In this document: one piece after another, positions 9,723-16,681 of the stretch
Position numbering within the stretch: position 1 is the stretch's first letter
Layout of the letters: the number at the start of each line of letters is the position of its first letter
Origin: Pseudomonadota bacterium
GTDB lineage: Bacteria > Pseudomonadota > Gammaproteobacteria > Burkholderiales > Burkholderiaceae
NCBI GenBank assembly: GCA_023441105.1
Contig: JAEZQX010000112.1
Location: 1-16,681 of the forward strand
Direction of reading: 5' to 3'
Length of the DNA: 16,681 bases
Notes under the pieces: model-generated
Seen by the model: the letters and a program-made list of their open reading frames with translations, nothing else
Told to the model about the DNA's origin: nothing
Database searches by the model: none
Translations under genes and position numbers: made by a program

Positions 9723-11260
9723 GGCCGCAGCTTCTTGGGCGGTCCGGATCGGTCGCCCAGGGGCGAGGGCGGCACGTCGGTGCCCCGCCTGCCCGACCTG
9801 GCGGACCTGACCGGGACACCGGTGAGGACGCCACGGTACCCGCGCAGCGGCTCGCCGACGCTGATGGTGCCCGCCCGCATTCCGAACTCGCGGATCGAGC
9901 GCTCGTGGCGGCCACCGCGTTTCTTCAGTACCGAGATCGCCATGCGGACCTCGCCATCGAGCTCGAAATAGCGCGTGAGCACGACCGAATCGGCAAGGTA
10001 GCTGGCGTCGACCTCGGAGGTCATCTGGCCGACCAGGCCCATCTGGGCATTGGTGAGAATGCTGGCCACCCCCTGCTGTCCGAGGAAGCTCAGGACCTCG
10101 TGCAGCTGGATGATCAGGAAGCGCTCGTTCGGCATCGAATGCAGGTAGCCGTTGAGGCTGTCGATGACGACGATGGTCGAGTGATGCTCGACCGCCGCGA
10201 CCCGGACGGCGTTGCTGAATTCGCCCGGCGACCACTCCGCCGGATCGATCTGGTGGATCCTGATCCTGCCGGCATCGATATGCGGTTGCAGGTCCACGCC
10301 GAGCGAGCGCATCCGCGCGAGCAGCGTGCGCTGGTTCTCGTCGAACAGGAGCAGGGTGGCGCATTCGCCGCGCTCGGCCGCGGCATGGGCGAAGAGCACG
10401 GCCAGCGACGACTTGCCGGTGCCGGCTGCGCCGGTGATCAGGGTGCTGCTGCCGCGGTCGAGGCCGCCGCCGAGAAGATCGTCCAGCCCCCGGACGCTGG
10501 AGGCGATGAGGCCCCGATCAGGCGTGGCGCGGTGCTCGGCGGCGACCAGCCGCGGGAACACTTCCAGCCCGCCGCGGCGGATGACGTAGTCGTGGAAGCC
10601 GCCGCGGAAATCGTGGCCCCGATACTTGAGGATGCTCAGGCGGCGCCGCTGCTTGCCGTAGTCCGGCGTGGTCTGCTGCAGCAGGATCACCCCGTGGGCG
10701 ATGCTCTGCACCTGCAGGTCGTGTCCTTCGCCGGTCAGGTCGTCGAGCAGCAGCACGGTGCAGCGCTGGCCGGCAAAGTAGTGCTTCAAGGCCAGGATCT
10801 GGCGCCGATAGCGCAACGGATTGCCGGCGAGCAGGCGCAGTTCCGACAGCGAGTCGAACACCAGGCGGGAAGGGCGGATCCGCTCGATGTCGGCAAGGAT
10901 CCGTTGCGTCGTCTCGCTGAGCTCCACCTCCGACGGGTGGAACATGGTGTACTGCTCGTCGGGTTCGAGGCTGTCCTGGGTAGGCACCAGCTCGCGTATG
11001 TCGATGCCGTCGAACGACCAGCCGTGCGAGCGGCCGACGGCGCGAATCTCTTCCTCGGTCTCCGACAGGGTGATGTAGAGAACGCGTTCGCCCCGCTTGA
11101 CGCCTTCCATCAGGAACTGGAAGGCGAGCGTCGTCTTGCCGGACCCCGGCATGCCTTCGAGCAGGTAGAGGCGGTTGGGCGTCAGCCCGCCGCCGAGGAC
11201 GTCGTCGAGTCCGCGGATGCCGGTGAGTGCGTGGTCGCCGGCGACTTGGGGGTCGCTCAT
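9719..11260 (-). CDS. KaiC-like double-domain RecA-fold ATPase
   Basis: This 513-residue protein has two RecA-like domains, as in cyanobacterial KaiC (about 519). The first has Walker A GMPGSGKTT at 36-44 and Walker B LVFDSL near 136. The second has Walker A GAAGTGKSS at 277-285 and Walker B VVIDSL. KaiC's paired catalytic glutamates are replaced by Ser-Glu (66-67) in the first domain and Asp-Glu in the second. The KaiC phosphorylation pair Ser431-Thr432 aligns by eye with Ser420-Tyr421 here. A basic Pro-rich tail of about 30 residues follows the family's usual end. The ATG at 11260 has GAGG six bases upstream; the frame extends to 11323 without another good start. No kaiA or kaiB is in the window, so a true clock is not implied. 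It probably signals through the overlapping hybrid kinase. Confidence 0.9.
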   Translation of the reverse strand: MSDPQVAGDHALTGIRGLDDVLGGGLTPNRLYLLEGMPGSGKTTLAFQFLMEGVKRGERVLYITLSETEEEIRAVGRSHGWSFDGIDIRELVPTQDSLEPDEQYTMFHPSEVELSETTQRILADIERIRPSRLVFDSLSELRLLAGNPLRYRRQILALKHYFAGQRCTVLLLDDLTGEGHDLQVQSIAHGVILLQQTTPDYGKQRRRLSILKYRGHDFRGGFHDYVIRRGGLEVFPRLVAAEHRATPDRGLIASSVRGLDDLLGGGLDRGSSTLITGAAGTGKSSLAVLFAHAAAERGECATLLLFDENQRTLLARMRSLGVDLQPHIDAGRIRIHQIDPAEWSPGEFSNAVRVAAVEHHSTIVVIDSLNGYLHSMPNERFLIIQLHEVLSFLGQQGVASILTNAQMGLVGQMTSEVDASYLADSVVLTRYFELDGEVRMAISVLKKRGGRHERSIREFGMRAGTISVGEPLRGYRGVLTGVPVRSARSGRRGTDVPPSPLGDRSGPPKKLRP

Positions 11261-11283
11261 GTCTGGCCTCGGATCGTGAAGTG

Positions 11284-11314
11284 GGGGCAGCTGCGGTTCG
11301 CCGCAGCATACCCC
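11284..11314 (-). promoter_or_regulatory. Stable hairpin in the likely leader of the KaiC-like gene
   Basis: A perfect 7-bp stem GCTGCGG/CCGCAGC encloses a 4-base loop (11290-11307). It is extended outside a small internal loop by GGGG (11284-11287) pairing with CCCC (11311-11314). It ends about 24 bases upstream of the start codon on the minus strand, a few bases before the GAGG. It could control or protect the mRNA 5' end. Because it is in a divergent gap it could equally be a DNA-level site. No run of T follows on either strand, so a terminator is unlikely. Confidence 0.4.
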
Positions 11315-11479
11315 TGACCGCACCGGCCTCCACCGGATTGGCTGAGGCGAGTGTACCCCAGCTGGCCGTGTTACCGTTCGCCACGGCTATCACCGTCCCT
11401 CGGCATCGAGCGTTCGATCGCGCGCTGCGGGCGGACGCAATAACAACTGTTCCTCGACGGAGCATCGAAGGAAGCTCGA

Positions 11480-12571
11480 ATGGCATTCAGCCTGGTCACC
11501 ACCCTGACGGTGCTGCTGGCGCTCCTGACGTTCCTGCCGATCCTGCGCATCCGCCACTGGCTGGTGCGTGGCCAGGATTTTCCGCGGCTGCAGTATGCGA
11601 CCTTGGCGATGGTGCTGCTGCTGGCGCAACTGTGGCTGTTCGACTGGTCCGACCCGCGCGCATGGTGGCCGGCGGCATTGGCCGTCGCCTGCCTGCTGTA
11701 CCAGGCGTACTGGATCCAGCCCTACACCCGCCTGCACCGGCGGGAGGCCCGCGGCGTGCCGCGCGGCGACGGCTCCGGCACGCTGCGGATCATGAGCGTC
11801 AACGTGCTGATGACGAACCGCAATGCCGACGGTCTGCTGGGGATCGTGCGCCAGGCCGACCCGGACTTCCTGATCACCCTGGAGACCGATCGCTGGTGGC
11901 AGTCACGGCTGGACGCGCTTGAGAAGGACTACCCGCATGCCATGAAGTGCCCGCTCGACAACCTGTACGGCATGCATGTCTACTCGCGCTATCCGCTGCT
12001 CGACCCGGCGATCCAGTACCTGGTGGAGCCGGACATTCCCTCGATCCACGCCGCGGTCGAGCTGCCGGACGGCCGCCGGATCAAGATGCACTGCTTGCAT
12101 CCGAAGCCGCCGAGCCCGACCGAGAATCCCGGTTCCGGCGAGCGCGACGCGGAGCTGATCGCCGTGGCGGGCAGCATTGCCGAGACCGAGTCCGATGTGC
12201 CGGTGGTGGTGGCCGGCGACCTCAACGACGTCGCCTGGTCCTCGACCACCCGGCTGTTCCGCAAGATCAGCGGCCTGCTCGATCCGCGCGTCGGCCGCGG
12301 CATGTTCAATACCTTCCACACCCGGTTCCCGTTCCTGCGCTGGCCGCTCGACCACCTGTTCCACAGCGATCACTTCGGCGTGGTCGGCATCGAGCGGTTG
12401 CCCGCATTCGGCTCCGATCACTTCCCGATCCTGGTCGAATTGGCGCTGGTCCCGGGGCTGGAGCGGCACCAGGAAGGGCTGGCGCCGGATGCGGAGGACG
12501 AGGCGCGTGCGGCGGAGGCGGTCGCGGCGGAAGACGTCGCGCCGCAGGACGTGCACGACCCGAAGGCCTGA
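11480..12571 (+). CDS. Membrane-anchored endonuclease/exonuclease/phosphatase (EEP) family protein
   Basis: This 363-residue protein has three predicted membrane helices at about 4-22, 38-54 and 61-79, then an EEP-fold phosphodiesterase domain. Metal-site and catalytic motifs are present: MSVNVL with Asn108, LETD with Glu135, HPKPP with His207, GDLND with Asp247 and Asn249, and SDHFPI with Asp313-His314. A C-terminal Ala/Glu/Asp-rich tail of about 35 residues looks disordered. The soluble domain's side of the membrane cannot be fixed, but related proteins are often periplasmic. The substrate may be nucleic acid, a phospholipid head group or an inositol phosphate; the motifs do not separate these. 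AAGGA precedes the ATG. It is transcribed divergently from the KaiC-like gene across 219 bases and convergently with the orphan response regulator. Confidence 0.85.
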   Translation: MAFSLVTTLTVLLALLTFLPILRIRHWLVRGQDFPRLQYATLAMVLLLAQLWLFDWSDPRAWWPAALAVACLLYQAYWIQPYTRLHRREARGVPRGDGSGTLRIMSVNVLMTNRNADGLLGIVRQADPDFLITLETDRWWQSRLDALEKDYPHAMKCPLDNLYGMHVYSRYPLLDPAIQYLVEPDIPSIHAAVELPDGRRIKMHCLHPKPPSPTENPGSGERDAELIAVAGSIAETESDVPVVVAGDLNDVAWSSTTRLFRKISGLLDPRVGRGMFNTFHTRFPFLRWPLDHLFHSDHFGVVGIERLPAFGSDHFPILVELALVPGLERHQEGLAPDAEDEARAAEAVAAEDVAPQDVHDPKA

Positions 12572-12577
12572 TCCGGT

Positions 12578-12597
12578 GCGCGCCTTTGCTGGCGCGC
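12578..12597. terminator. Hairpin between convergent genes, possible bidirectional terminator
   Basis: GCGCGCC and GGCGCGC form a perfect 7-bp stem around a 6-base loop, seven bases after the EEP stop and 22 bases beyond the response regulator stop. A second GCGCGCC at 12608-12614 allows an alternative pairing from the other side. Its place between convergent stops suits termination, but no T-run follows on either strand, so it is not a classical intrinsic terminator. Confidence 0.4.
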
Positions 12598-12618
12598 GAC
12601 TGTGTTCGCGCGCCTGTC

Positions 12619-13308
12619 CTAGTGGAGCTTGAGGTTTTCCAGCCGGTAACCGAAGCTGTAGAGCGGCGCGAGCAGGTAGCCGCTGGACGGGCGCAGCCCG
12701 AGCTTGGTCCGCACCCGCGACACATGGGTATCCAGGGTCCGCGAAGGGACGTCGCTGTTGCGGCCCCAGACTGCCTCGCGGATGTCGCTGCGGGACAGCG
12801 CCTTGCCGATGTTGGCCAACAGCAGCAAGGCGAGCTGGAATTCCTTCTGCGTCATCGTGACCGGCACGCTCGAGTCCGTCACCACCCGGGTCTTCAGGTT
12901 GAACTCGAAGCGATCGTAGGCGAACAGGACCTCTCCTGGTGTCGCCGGCACGCCGCGCCTGACCAGCGCCGTCAAGCGCGCCCGGAACTCGTTGATGTGC
13001 AGGGGCTTGACCTGGAAGTCGTTGTTGCCGTTGTCGAGGGCGATGGCGGCTTCCATCTCAGCGCCCCTGGCAGTCAGGACCAGGACCGGCATCGGCTGGT
13101 CGAGCTCGCGGATCCGGCGCAGCAGGTGCCGGTCATCCAGGTCCGGCAACTGGTGATCGACGATGCAGGCGTCGAACCGCTCCAGGGAGAGCGATTGCAG
13201 GAAGGCGCTGGTCTCCAGGTAGAACTGGCAGGAGTGGCCGTCGTTGCTCAGGCTGTCCACCAGCTGCGCGGCAATCGTGCTGTCGTGCTCGATGATCGCG
13301 ATTCGCAT
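12619..13308 (-). CDS. Orphan OmpR/PhoB-type response regulator
   Basis: This 229-residue protein has an N-terminal receiver with acidic residues Glu7 and Asp9, phospho-acceptor Asp51 in CIVDHQLPD, Thr79 and Lys101 (VKP). A C-terminal winged-helix DNA-binding domain includes the recognition-helix segment RTLDTHVSRVRTKLGL. The usual ALDAGADDY before the lysine reads ALDNGNNDF, a mild departure in the alpha4-beta5 face. No histidine kinase gene is adjacent on either side, so it is an orphan here; the hybrid kinase and KdpD are within the window but each has its own receiver. GGGGGA lies just before the ATG at 13308. Repeats at 13384-13433 upstream suggest autoregulation. Its targets are unknown. 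Confidence 0.9.
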   Translation of the reverse strand: MRIAIIEHDSTIAAQLVDSLSNDGHSCQFYLETSAFLQSLSLERFDACIVDHQLPDLDDRHLLRRIRELDQPMPVLVLTARGAEMEAAIALDNGNNDFQVKPLHINEFRARLTALVRRGVPATPGEVLFAYDRFEFNLKTRVVTDSSVPVTMTQKEFQLALLLLANIGKALSRSDIREAVWGRNSDVPSRTLDTHVSRVRTKLGLRPSSGYLLAPLYSFGYRLENLKLH

Positions 13309-13346
13309 TCATCCCCCGCCGTCTTGCCACGTTGAAGATGCCGACT

Positions 13347-13376
13347 TATTAAGCGTGGCAGGGCTGGGAGTTGCAA
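13347..13376 (-). promoter_or_regulatory. Candidate sigma-70 promoter of the orphan response regulator
   Basis: Read on the minus strand, TTGCAA (13371-13376) and TTAATA (13347-13352) are separated by 18 bases and lie about 40-70 bases upstream of the ATG. The AT-rich -10 stands out in this GC-rich sequence. The direct repeats lie directly upstream of the -35 hexamer, the usual place for an OmpR-type activator. Confidence 0.4.
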
Positions 13377-13383
13377 GGGAGCC

Positions 13384-13433
13384 GCGGTCAACAAGCGTGA
13401 AGATGCCGCGGGGGGCGGTCAACAAGCGTGAAG
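13384..13433. repeat. Two 19-bp direct repeats upstream of the orphan response regulator, candidate binding site
   Basis: GCGGTCAACAAGCGTGAAG occurs identically at 13384-13402 and 13415-13433, a period of 31 bases or about three helical turns. Part of the unit, TGAAGATGCCG, overlaps the end of the first copy (13398-13408) and recurs at 13333-13343, next to the gene. Tandem, same-face repeats are typical of OmpR/PhoB-family sites. The position upstream of the -35 hexamer supports control of the response regulator gene. The repeat is seen; its role is inferred. Confidence 0.6.
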
Positions 13434-13558
13434 CGCACTGCCGCGGTGCGCGCTTTGACCGGAAGAGACAGACGAGCGCAGCGCCGGTGTCCGTCAGTGG
13501 CTGTTGCCGAATGTGACGGCGGCGCGCGCCCGCCCGGCGGCAGGTGCGCGAGTCGGCG

Positions 13559-13864
13559 CTATCGGTCCTCGTCTTCGTCGACGTCGTCGAGGTCATCGTC
13601 TTCCTCGTCGACATCGTCCTCTTCGTCCTCCACGTACTCTTCCTCGCCCAGCGCCGCCTCGAGCTCCGCGACGGCATCCTCGATGTGGTTGACGGCCTGG
13701 TTCAGCCGCTCCACCGCATTGGCGGCCTCCTCCTGGGTCTCGAGATCCTCGGGCAGCTCGTCGAGCGCTTCCTCCTCGTCGTCGATCAGGGACTCGAGCT
13801 CATCCTTGAGGTCGGTCAGCCGGTTGCGCAGCTTGTTGACGGTGGCGCGTCTTTTCTTGTCCAT
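13559..13864 (-). CDS. Small coiled-coil protein with polyacidic C-terminus (hypothetical)
   Basis: This 101-residue protein starts MDKKRRATVNKLRNRL. Residues 1-15 are basic, about 16-75 form a highly charged heptad-like helix with no membrane segment, and the last 28 or so are almost entirely Glu and Asp. I do not recognise a family. Such a charge split (basic start, acidic tail) could suit a nucleic-acid mimic, a chaperone-like or a cation-binding protein, but none of these is shown. The ATG at 13864 is chosen over an in-frame GTG at 13891; both have weak ribosome sites. It lies 124 bases downstream of kdpE on the same strand and could be co-transcribed with it. Confidence 0.7.
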   Translation of the reverse strand: MDKKRRATVNKLRNRLTDLKDELESLIDDEEEALDELPEDLETQEEAANAVERLNQAVNHIEDAVAELEAALGEEEYVEDEEDDVDEEDDDLDDVDEDEDR

Positions 13865-13988
13865 GGGTGCAGTCCAGGTGGTGGTTGTCACAGGTCCGGT
13901 GTCGGTCGATCGGCGGTGATCGGGACGCGAGGGCTTCGCCGAGCAAGATGAAGGCCCAGGAATTCTTGCAGAACCGGCTGCTTCGCGC

Positions 13989-14735
13989 TCAGGCGCCGCC
14001 GCCTTCGGGGATGAAACGCAGTCCCACCCCCGGCTCGGTGGCGATGTAGCGAGGATCGGCCGCCTGGTCTCCCAGCTTGTGGCGCAGCTTGCCGAGCAGG
14101 ATCCTCAGGTAGTGCGTGTCCTGCTGGTGCGAGGGGCCCCAGAGGGCACGCAACAGCTGCGGCTGCGTCACGACCCGTCCCGCGTGCGTCACCAGCAACG
14201 CGAGCAGCGCGTACTCCTTTCTCGTCAGCAGCACCATCGTGCCGTTGAGCGACACCTGCCGACGCAGGAGGTCCACGCGCAGGCAGCCGTCGTCGAACAA
14301 TACCGCCTCGCTGTTCGGCGCCACCTGGGCCCGCAGCAGCGCGCGGATGCGCGCCATCAGCTCCTGCACGCCGAACGGCTTGGTGACATAGTCGTTGGCG
14401 CCGGCATCGAGCGCCGCGACTTTCTCGCCTTCGCCGGCACGAACCGTCAGCAGGATCACCGGCACCGGCGACCATTGCCGCAGGTCCGCCAGGATGTCGC
14501 GGCCGTCGCGGTCCGGCAGGCCCAGGTCGAGGATGACGAGGTCGGCGCCGTGGTTGGCGAGCTCCTCCAGCCCGGCCTGTCCGGTCGCGGCCAGCCGCAC
14601 CCGGTAGCCCTGCGAGCGCAGGCCGATCTCGAGGAAGCGGCGGATCTGCGGCTCGTCGTCCACCACCAGGATGCAGGCCGCGGCGGCGCCGGCTGCCGGT
14701 GGGCCGTCGGATCGGCCCGTCGCCGGTTCGTTCAT
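13989..14735 (-). CDS. kdpE: KdpE, OmpR-type response regulator of the potassium-transport two-component system
   Basis: This 248-residue protein is phosphorylated by KdpD and would activate kdpFABC, the high-affinity K+ pump, under K+ limitation. The receiver has VVDDE with Asp26-Asp27, phospho-acceptor Asp70 in ILDLGLPDRDG, and TKPFG. The C-terminal winged helix carries KdpE-typical segments LTQKEY-like LTRKEYALLALL, LLRALWGP and HYLRILLGKLRHKL. The Ala/Gly-rich first 20 residues make it longer than E. coli KdpE (225). The start at 14735 is set by a classical ATGA overlap with the kdpD stop; a GTG nine codons upstream (14762) is less likely. Translation is therefore coupled to kdpD. Confidence 0.93.
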   Translation of the reverse strand: MNEPATGRSDGPPAAGAAAACILVVDDEPQIRRFLEIGLRSQGYRVRLAATGQAGLEELANHGADLVILDLGLPDRDGRDILADLRQWSPVPVILLTVRAGEGEKVAALDAGANDYVTKPFGVQELMARIRALLRAQVAPNSEAVLFDDGCLRVDLLRRQVSLNGTMVLLTRKEYALLALLVTHAGRVVTQPQLLRALWGPSHQQDTHYLRILLGKLRHKLGDQAADPRYIATEPGVGLRFIPEGGGA

Positions 14736-16681
14736 GACGCGGGCTGCGGCCGCGGCTGGCACCGCGGCAGCAGGATGCGGATGGTGGTGCCGCAGCCGCC
14801 GGGCCCGTCCAGCGCCTCGACCCGGCCGCCGTGGGCGCCGATCATCCCGCGGCAGATCGCCAGGCCGAGGCCGGTTCCCTGACCGCTGCGCTCGCCACGG
14901 GTCACGCTGTAGAACATGTCGAAGATGCGCTCGCGGTCGACCGGCGGCACGCCAGGGCCGCGGTCGCTCACGTCGATCTGCAGGTCGCCGTCATGGAGGC
15001 TGGCATCGACCCGCACCGCCTCGCCCGGGGGCGAGAAGCGGTTGCCGTTCTCCAGGACATTGAAGATCGCCTGCTCGATCAGGGCCGGATGGACCCAGAT
15101 GGGGTCGGCGGTGTCCGGCAGGTGCAAGTCGAAGCGGGCCGCCGGCTGGTAGCGCTGCAGGCGAGCCATCGCCGAGCCGACGAGCTCATCGATGCCGATC
15201 CAGTCGCGGTCGATCTTCAGTCCACCCTGGCCGAGGCGGGTCATGTCGAGCAGGTTCTGGATGTAGCGGTCGAGGCGACCGCCTTCGATGCGGATGGTTT
15301 CCAGCAGGCTGTGGCGGTCGTCCCCGTCCATGGCTTCACCGTAGTTGTCGAGGCTGCTGGCCGCCCCGATGATGGCCGCCAGCGGCGAGCGCAGGTCGTG
15401 CGAAACCGACGCCAGGAGTGCCGCCCTCAGGCGCTCCGACTGGGCGCCGACGCGTGCCTCCTCCAGGTCGGCCACCAGGCGGGTGCGCGACACCGCGCGC
15501 GCCACGTCGTCGGCCATCGCCTCGGCCAGGCGGCGCTGTCCCGCGGTAAGCGCCGGCGCGCTCGACGGGAACTTCAGCCCGATTGCACCGATCGTCGTTT
15601 CTCCGTCCAGCAGCGGCAGGAACCAGCGGCTGGCGTAGGACAGCCGGGCGGCGAACCGTCCGGCCGGCTGGCCGTGGCGCAGCACCCATTCCCCGGCCTC
15701 GCGATCGGCCCCTGGCAGGTCGGCGAGCGACCGGGCCGGTTCCCCGCCCGCCAGCAGATGCAGCGTCGCATCGGCATCGAAGGCCCGCCGGAAGGCTTCG
15801 CGCGCTGCCGCGGCCACGTCCTCCAGGTCGGCGGCTGTCGCCAGATGTCGGGCATGGGCGCGGAGCGTCGTGGTGTAGGCATGGGCCGCCTGCAACGCGA
15901 CCACCTGCATCCGCAGCCGGGAGGCGAGCCGACCGGCGATCAGCGCCGCGGCCAGGAACAGCAGGATGGTGGCGAGGCCCTGGCCGGCCCCCACCTGGAA
16001 AGTGAAGTGAGGTTCGATGAAGATGAAGTTGTAGGCGAGAAAGCACAGCAGCGAGGCCAGCATGGCGGCGGCCATCCGGGTGCGGGCGGCGACCAGCACG
16101 ACTGCCACGATGAAGACCAGCGACAGGTCCTCGAGACCGACCCAGCGCTGGGTCAGCCAGCCGATGGCGACGGCGCAACCGGTGGCCGCGATGGCCAGCC
16201 CGACGTCGGCGGCGGTCATGCCGCCGCCTGGTGGCGGCAGTGGCGCCGGCACCGGCGCCGCGTCTTCCGGGCCGGGCAGGACCGTCAACTGCAGTTGCCC
16301 CGCACGCTGGAGCAGCTGCTGGGCCAGCGTGCGGCCGAAAAACCTGGCCACCGGCCGCCGCCGCGTGCGACCGATCAGCAAGCTCGAGGCACCGCTGAGG
16401 GCGGCGTGGGCCAGGAGCGCATCGGCAACGCTGTCGCCGTGCAGGACCACCGCCTCGCCGCCGGTGTGCCGGGCAAGCGCGAACACCCGATCGATCTCAT
16501 GCTGCCGCGCTTCGTCGGCCGGCGCGCCGGTGTCCACATGGACCACCGTCCAGGCCGCCTGCAGCCGCCCCGCCAGGCTGCGCCCGGCCTGCACCAGCTG
16601 TTCGGATCCCGGGGCGCCGTCGATCGCCACCAGGATCCGCGCCTGCTCCGGCGCCCGGGCGACGTCCGTCCGGAGCAGGCG
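14732..16681 (-). CDS. kdpD: KdpD, potassium/turgor sensor histidine kinase (partial, 5' end off the window)
   Basis: The last 649 residues are visible; the frame runs open to the right edge, so the start and the N-terminal KdpD domain with its Walker A motif (roughly 230 residues in E. coli) are outside. Visible parts, numbered from the edge, are a USP-like domain beginning ILVAIDG, four membrane helices (about 158-250, the DUF4118 region), a GAF-like segment, HisKA with His428 in SVSHDLRSPLAA, and HATPase with NVLENGNRFSP, DRGPGVP and GTGLGLAICRG. It senses K+ limitation or turgor and controls KdpE. The apparent start at 16630 is a Val codon (GTG) inside the USP domain, not a true start. 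kdpFABC would be expected upstream, beyond the right edge. Confidence 0.93.
   Translation of the reverse strand, partial: RLLRTDVARAPEQARILVAIDGAPGSEQLVQAGRSLAGRLQAAWTVVHVDTGAPADEARQHEIDRVFALARHTGGEAVVLHGDSVADALLAHAALSGASSLLIGRTRRRPVARFFGRTLAQQLLQRAGQLQLTVLPGPEDAAPVPAPLPPPGGGMTAADVGLAIAATGCAVAIGWLTQRWVGLEDLSLVFIVAVVLVAARTRMAAAMLASLLCFLAYNFIFIEPHFTFQVGAGQGLATILLFLAAALIAGRLASRLRMQVVALQAAHAYTTTLRAHARHLATAADLEDVAAAAREAFRRAFDADATLHLLAGGEPARSLADLPGADREAGEWVLRHGQPAGRFAARLSYASRWFLPLLDGETTIGAIGLKFPSSAPALTAGQRRLAEAMADDVARAVSRTRLVADLEEARVGAQSERLRAALLASVSHDLRSPLAAIIGAASSLDNYGEAMDGDDRHSLLETIRIEGGRLDRYIQNLLDMTRLGQGGLKIDRDWIGIDELVGSAMARLQRYQPAARFDLHLPDTADPIWVHPALIEQAIFNVLENGNRFSPPGEAVRVDASLHDGDLQIDVSDRGPGVPPVDRERIFDMFYSVTRGERSGQGTGLGLAICRGMIGAHGGRVEALDGPGGCGTTIRILLPRCQPRPQPAS

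Noticed and set aside
8035..9915. A 626-codon minus-strand frame overlapping the hybrid kinase
   Set aside because: It is a shifted-frame shadow of the kinase, which carries full HisKA, HATPase and receiver motifs.
13428..13919. A plus-strand frame with a long Ser-rich run
   Set aside because: The serine run is the antisense reading of the Glu/Asp codons of the acidic protein's tail.

Overview
The window is GC-rich (about two-thirds GC by eye), densely coded and has Shine-Dalgarno-led genes. It looks like chromosome from a high-GC proteobacterium. A betaproteobacterium (Burkholderiales-like) is my best guess from the mix of genes: a form II CO-dehydrogenase-like operon, a proteobacterial KaiC-like ATPase with a hybrid kinase, and KdpDE. 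That placement is inference. I see no tRNA, rRNA, insertion sequence, phage gene or CRISPR array.

Left part (69-3801, minus strand): a three-gene molybdenum hydroxylase operon in the order small (2Fe-2S), large (Mo), medium (FAD) subunit. The S-L-M order and the AYRGAGR loop of the large subunit mark it as form II ('CoxSLM-like'), so the substrate is not necessarily CO. A 458-base non-coding region with a dyad separates it from a divergent GMC-family flavoprotein (4260-5954). This is followed on the same strand by a lipoprotein copper-radical oxidase of the galactose/glyoxal oxidase type with all cofactor residues in place (6106-7887), and then by a 29-codon ORF for a single-helix membrane peptide (8071-8160).

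Middle (8166-12571): a minus-strand pair encodes a double-domain KaiC-like ATPase and a hybrid sensor kinase that overlaps it by GTGA, which suggests one signalling unit. Divergent from it is a membrane-anchored endonuclease/exonuclease/phosphatase-fold protein (11480-12571).

Right part (12619-16681, minus strand): an orphan OmpR-type response regulator with 19-bp direct repeats upstream, a small coiled-coil protein with a strongly acidic tail, and the KdpD-KdpE potassium/turgor two-component pair. kdpD runs off the right edge, so its N-terminal domain and presumably kdpFABC lie outside the window.

The part most worth following up is the regulatory density: three phosphotransfer systems plus a clock-protein relative within 8.5 kb. 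The copper-radical oxidase beside a flavin oxidoreductase is also notable. No wholly new system can be proven from this sequence alone.
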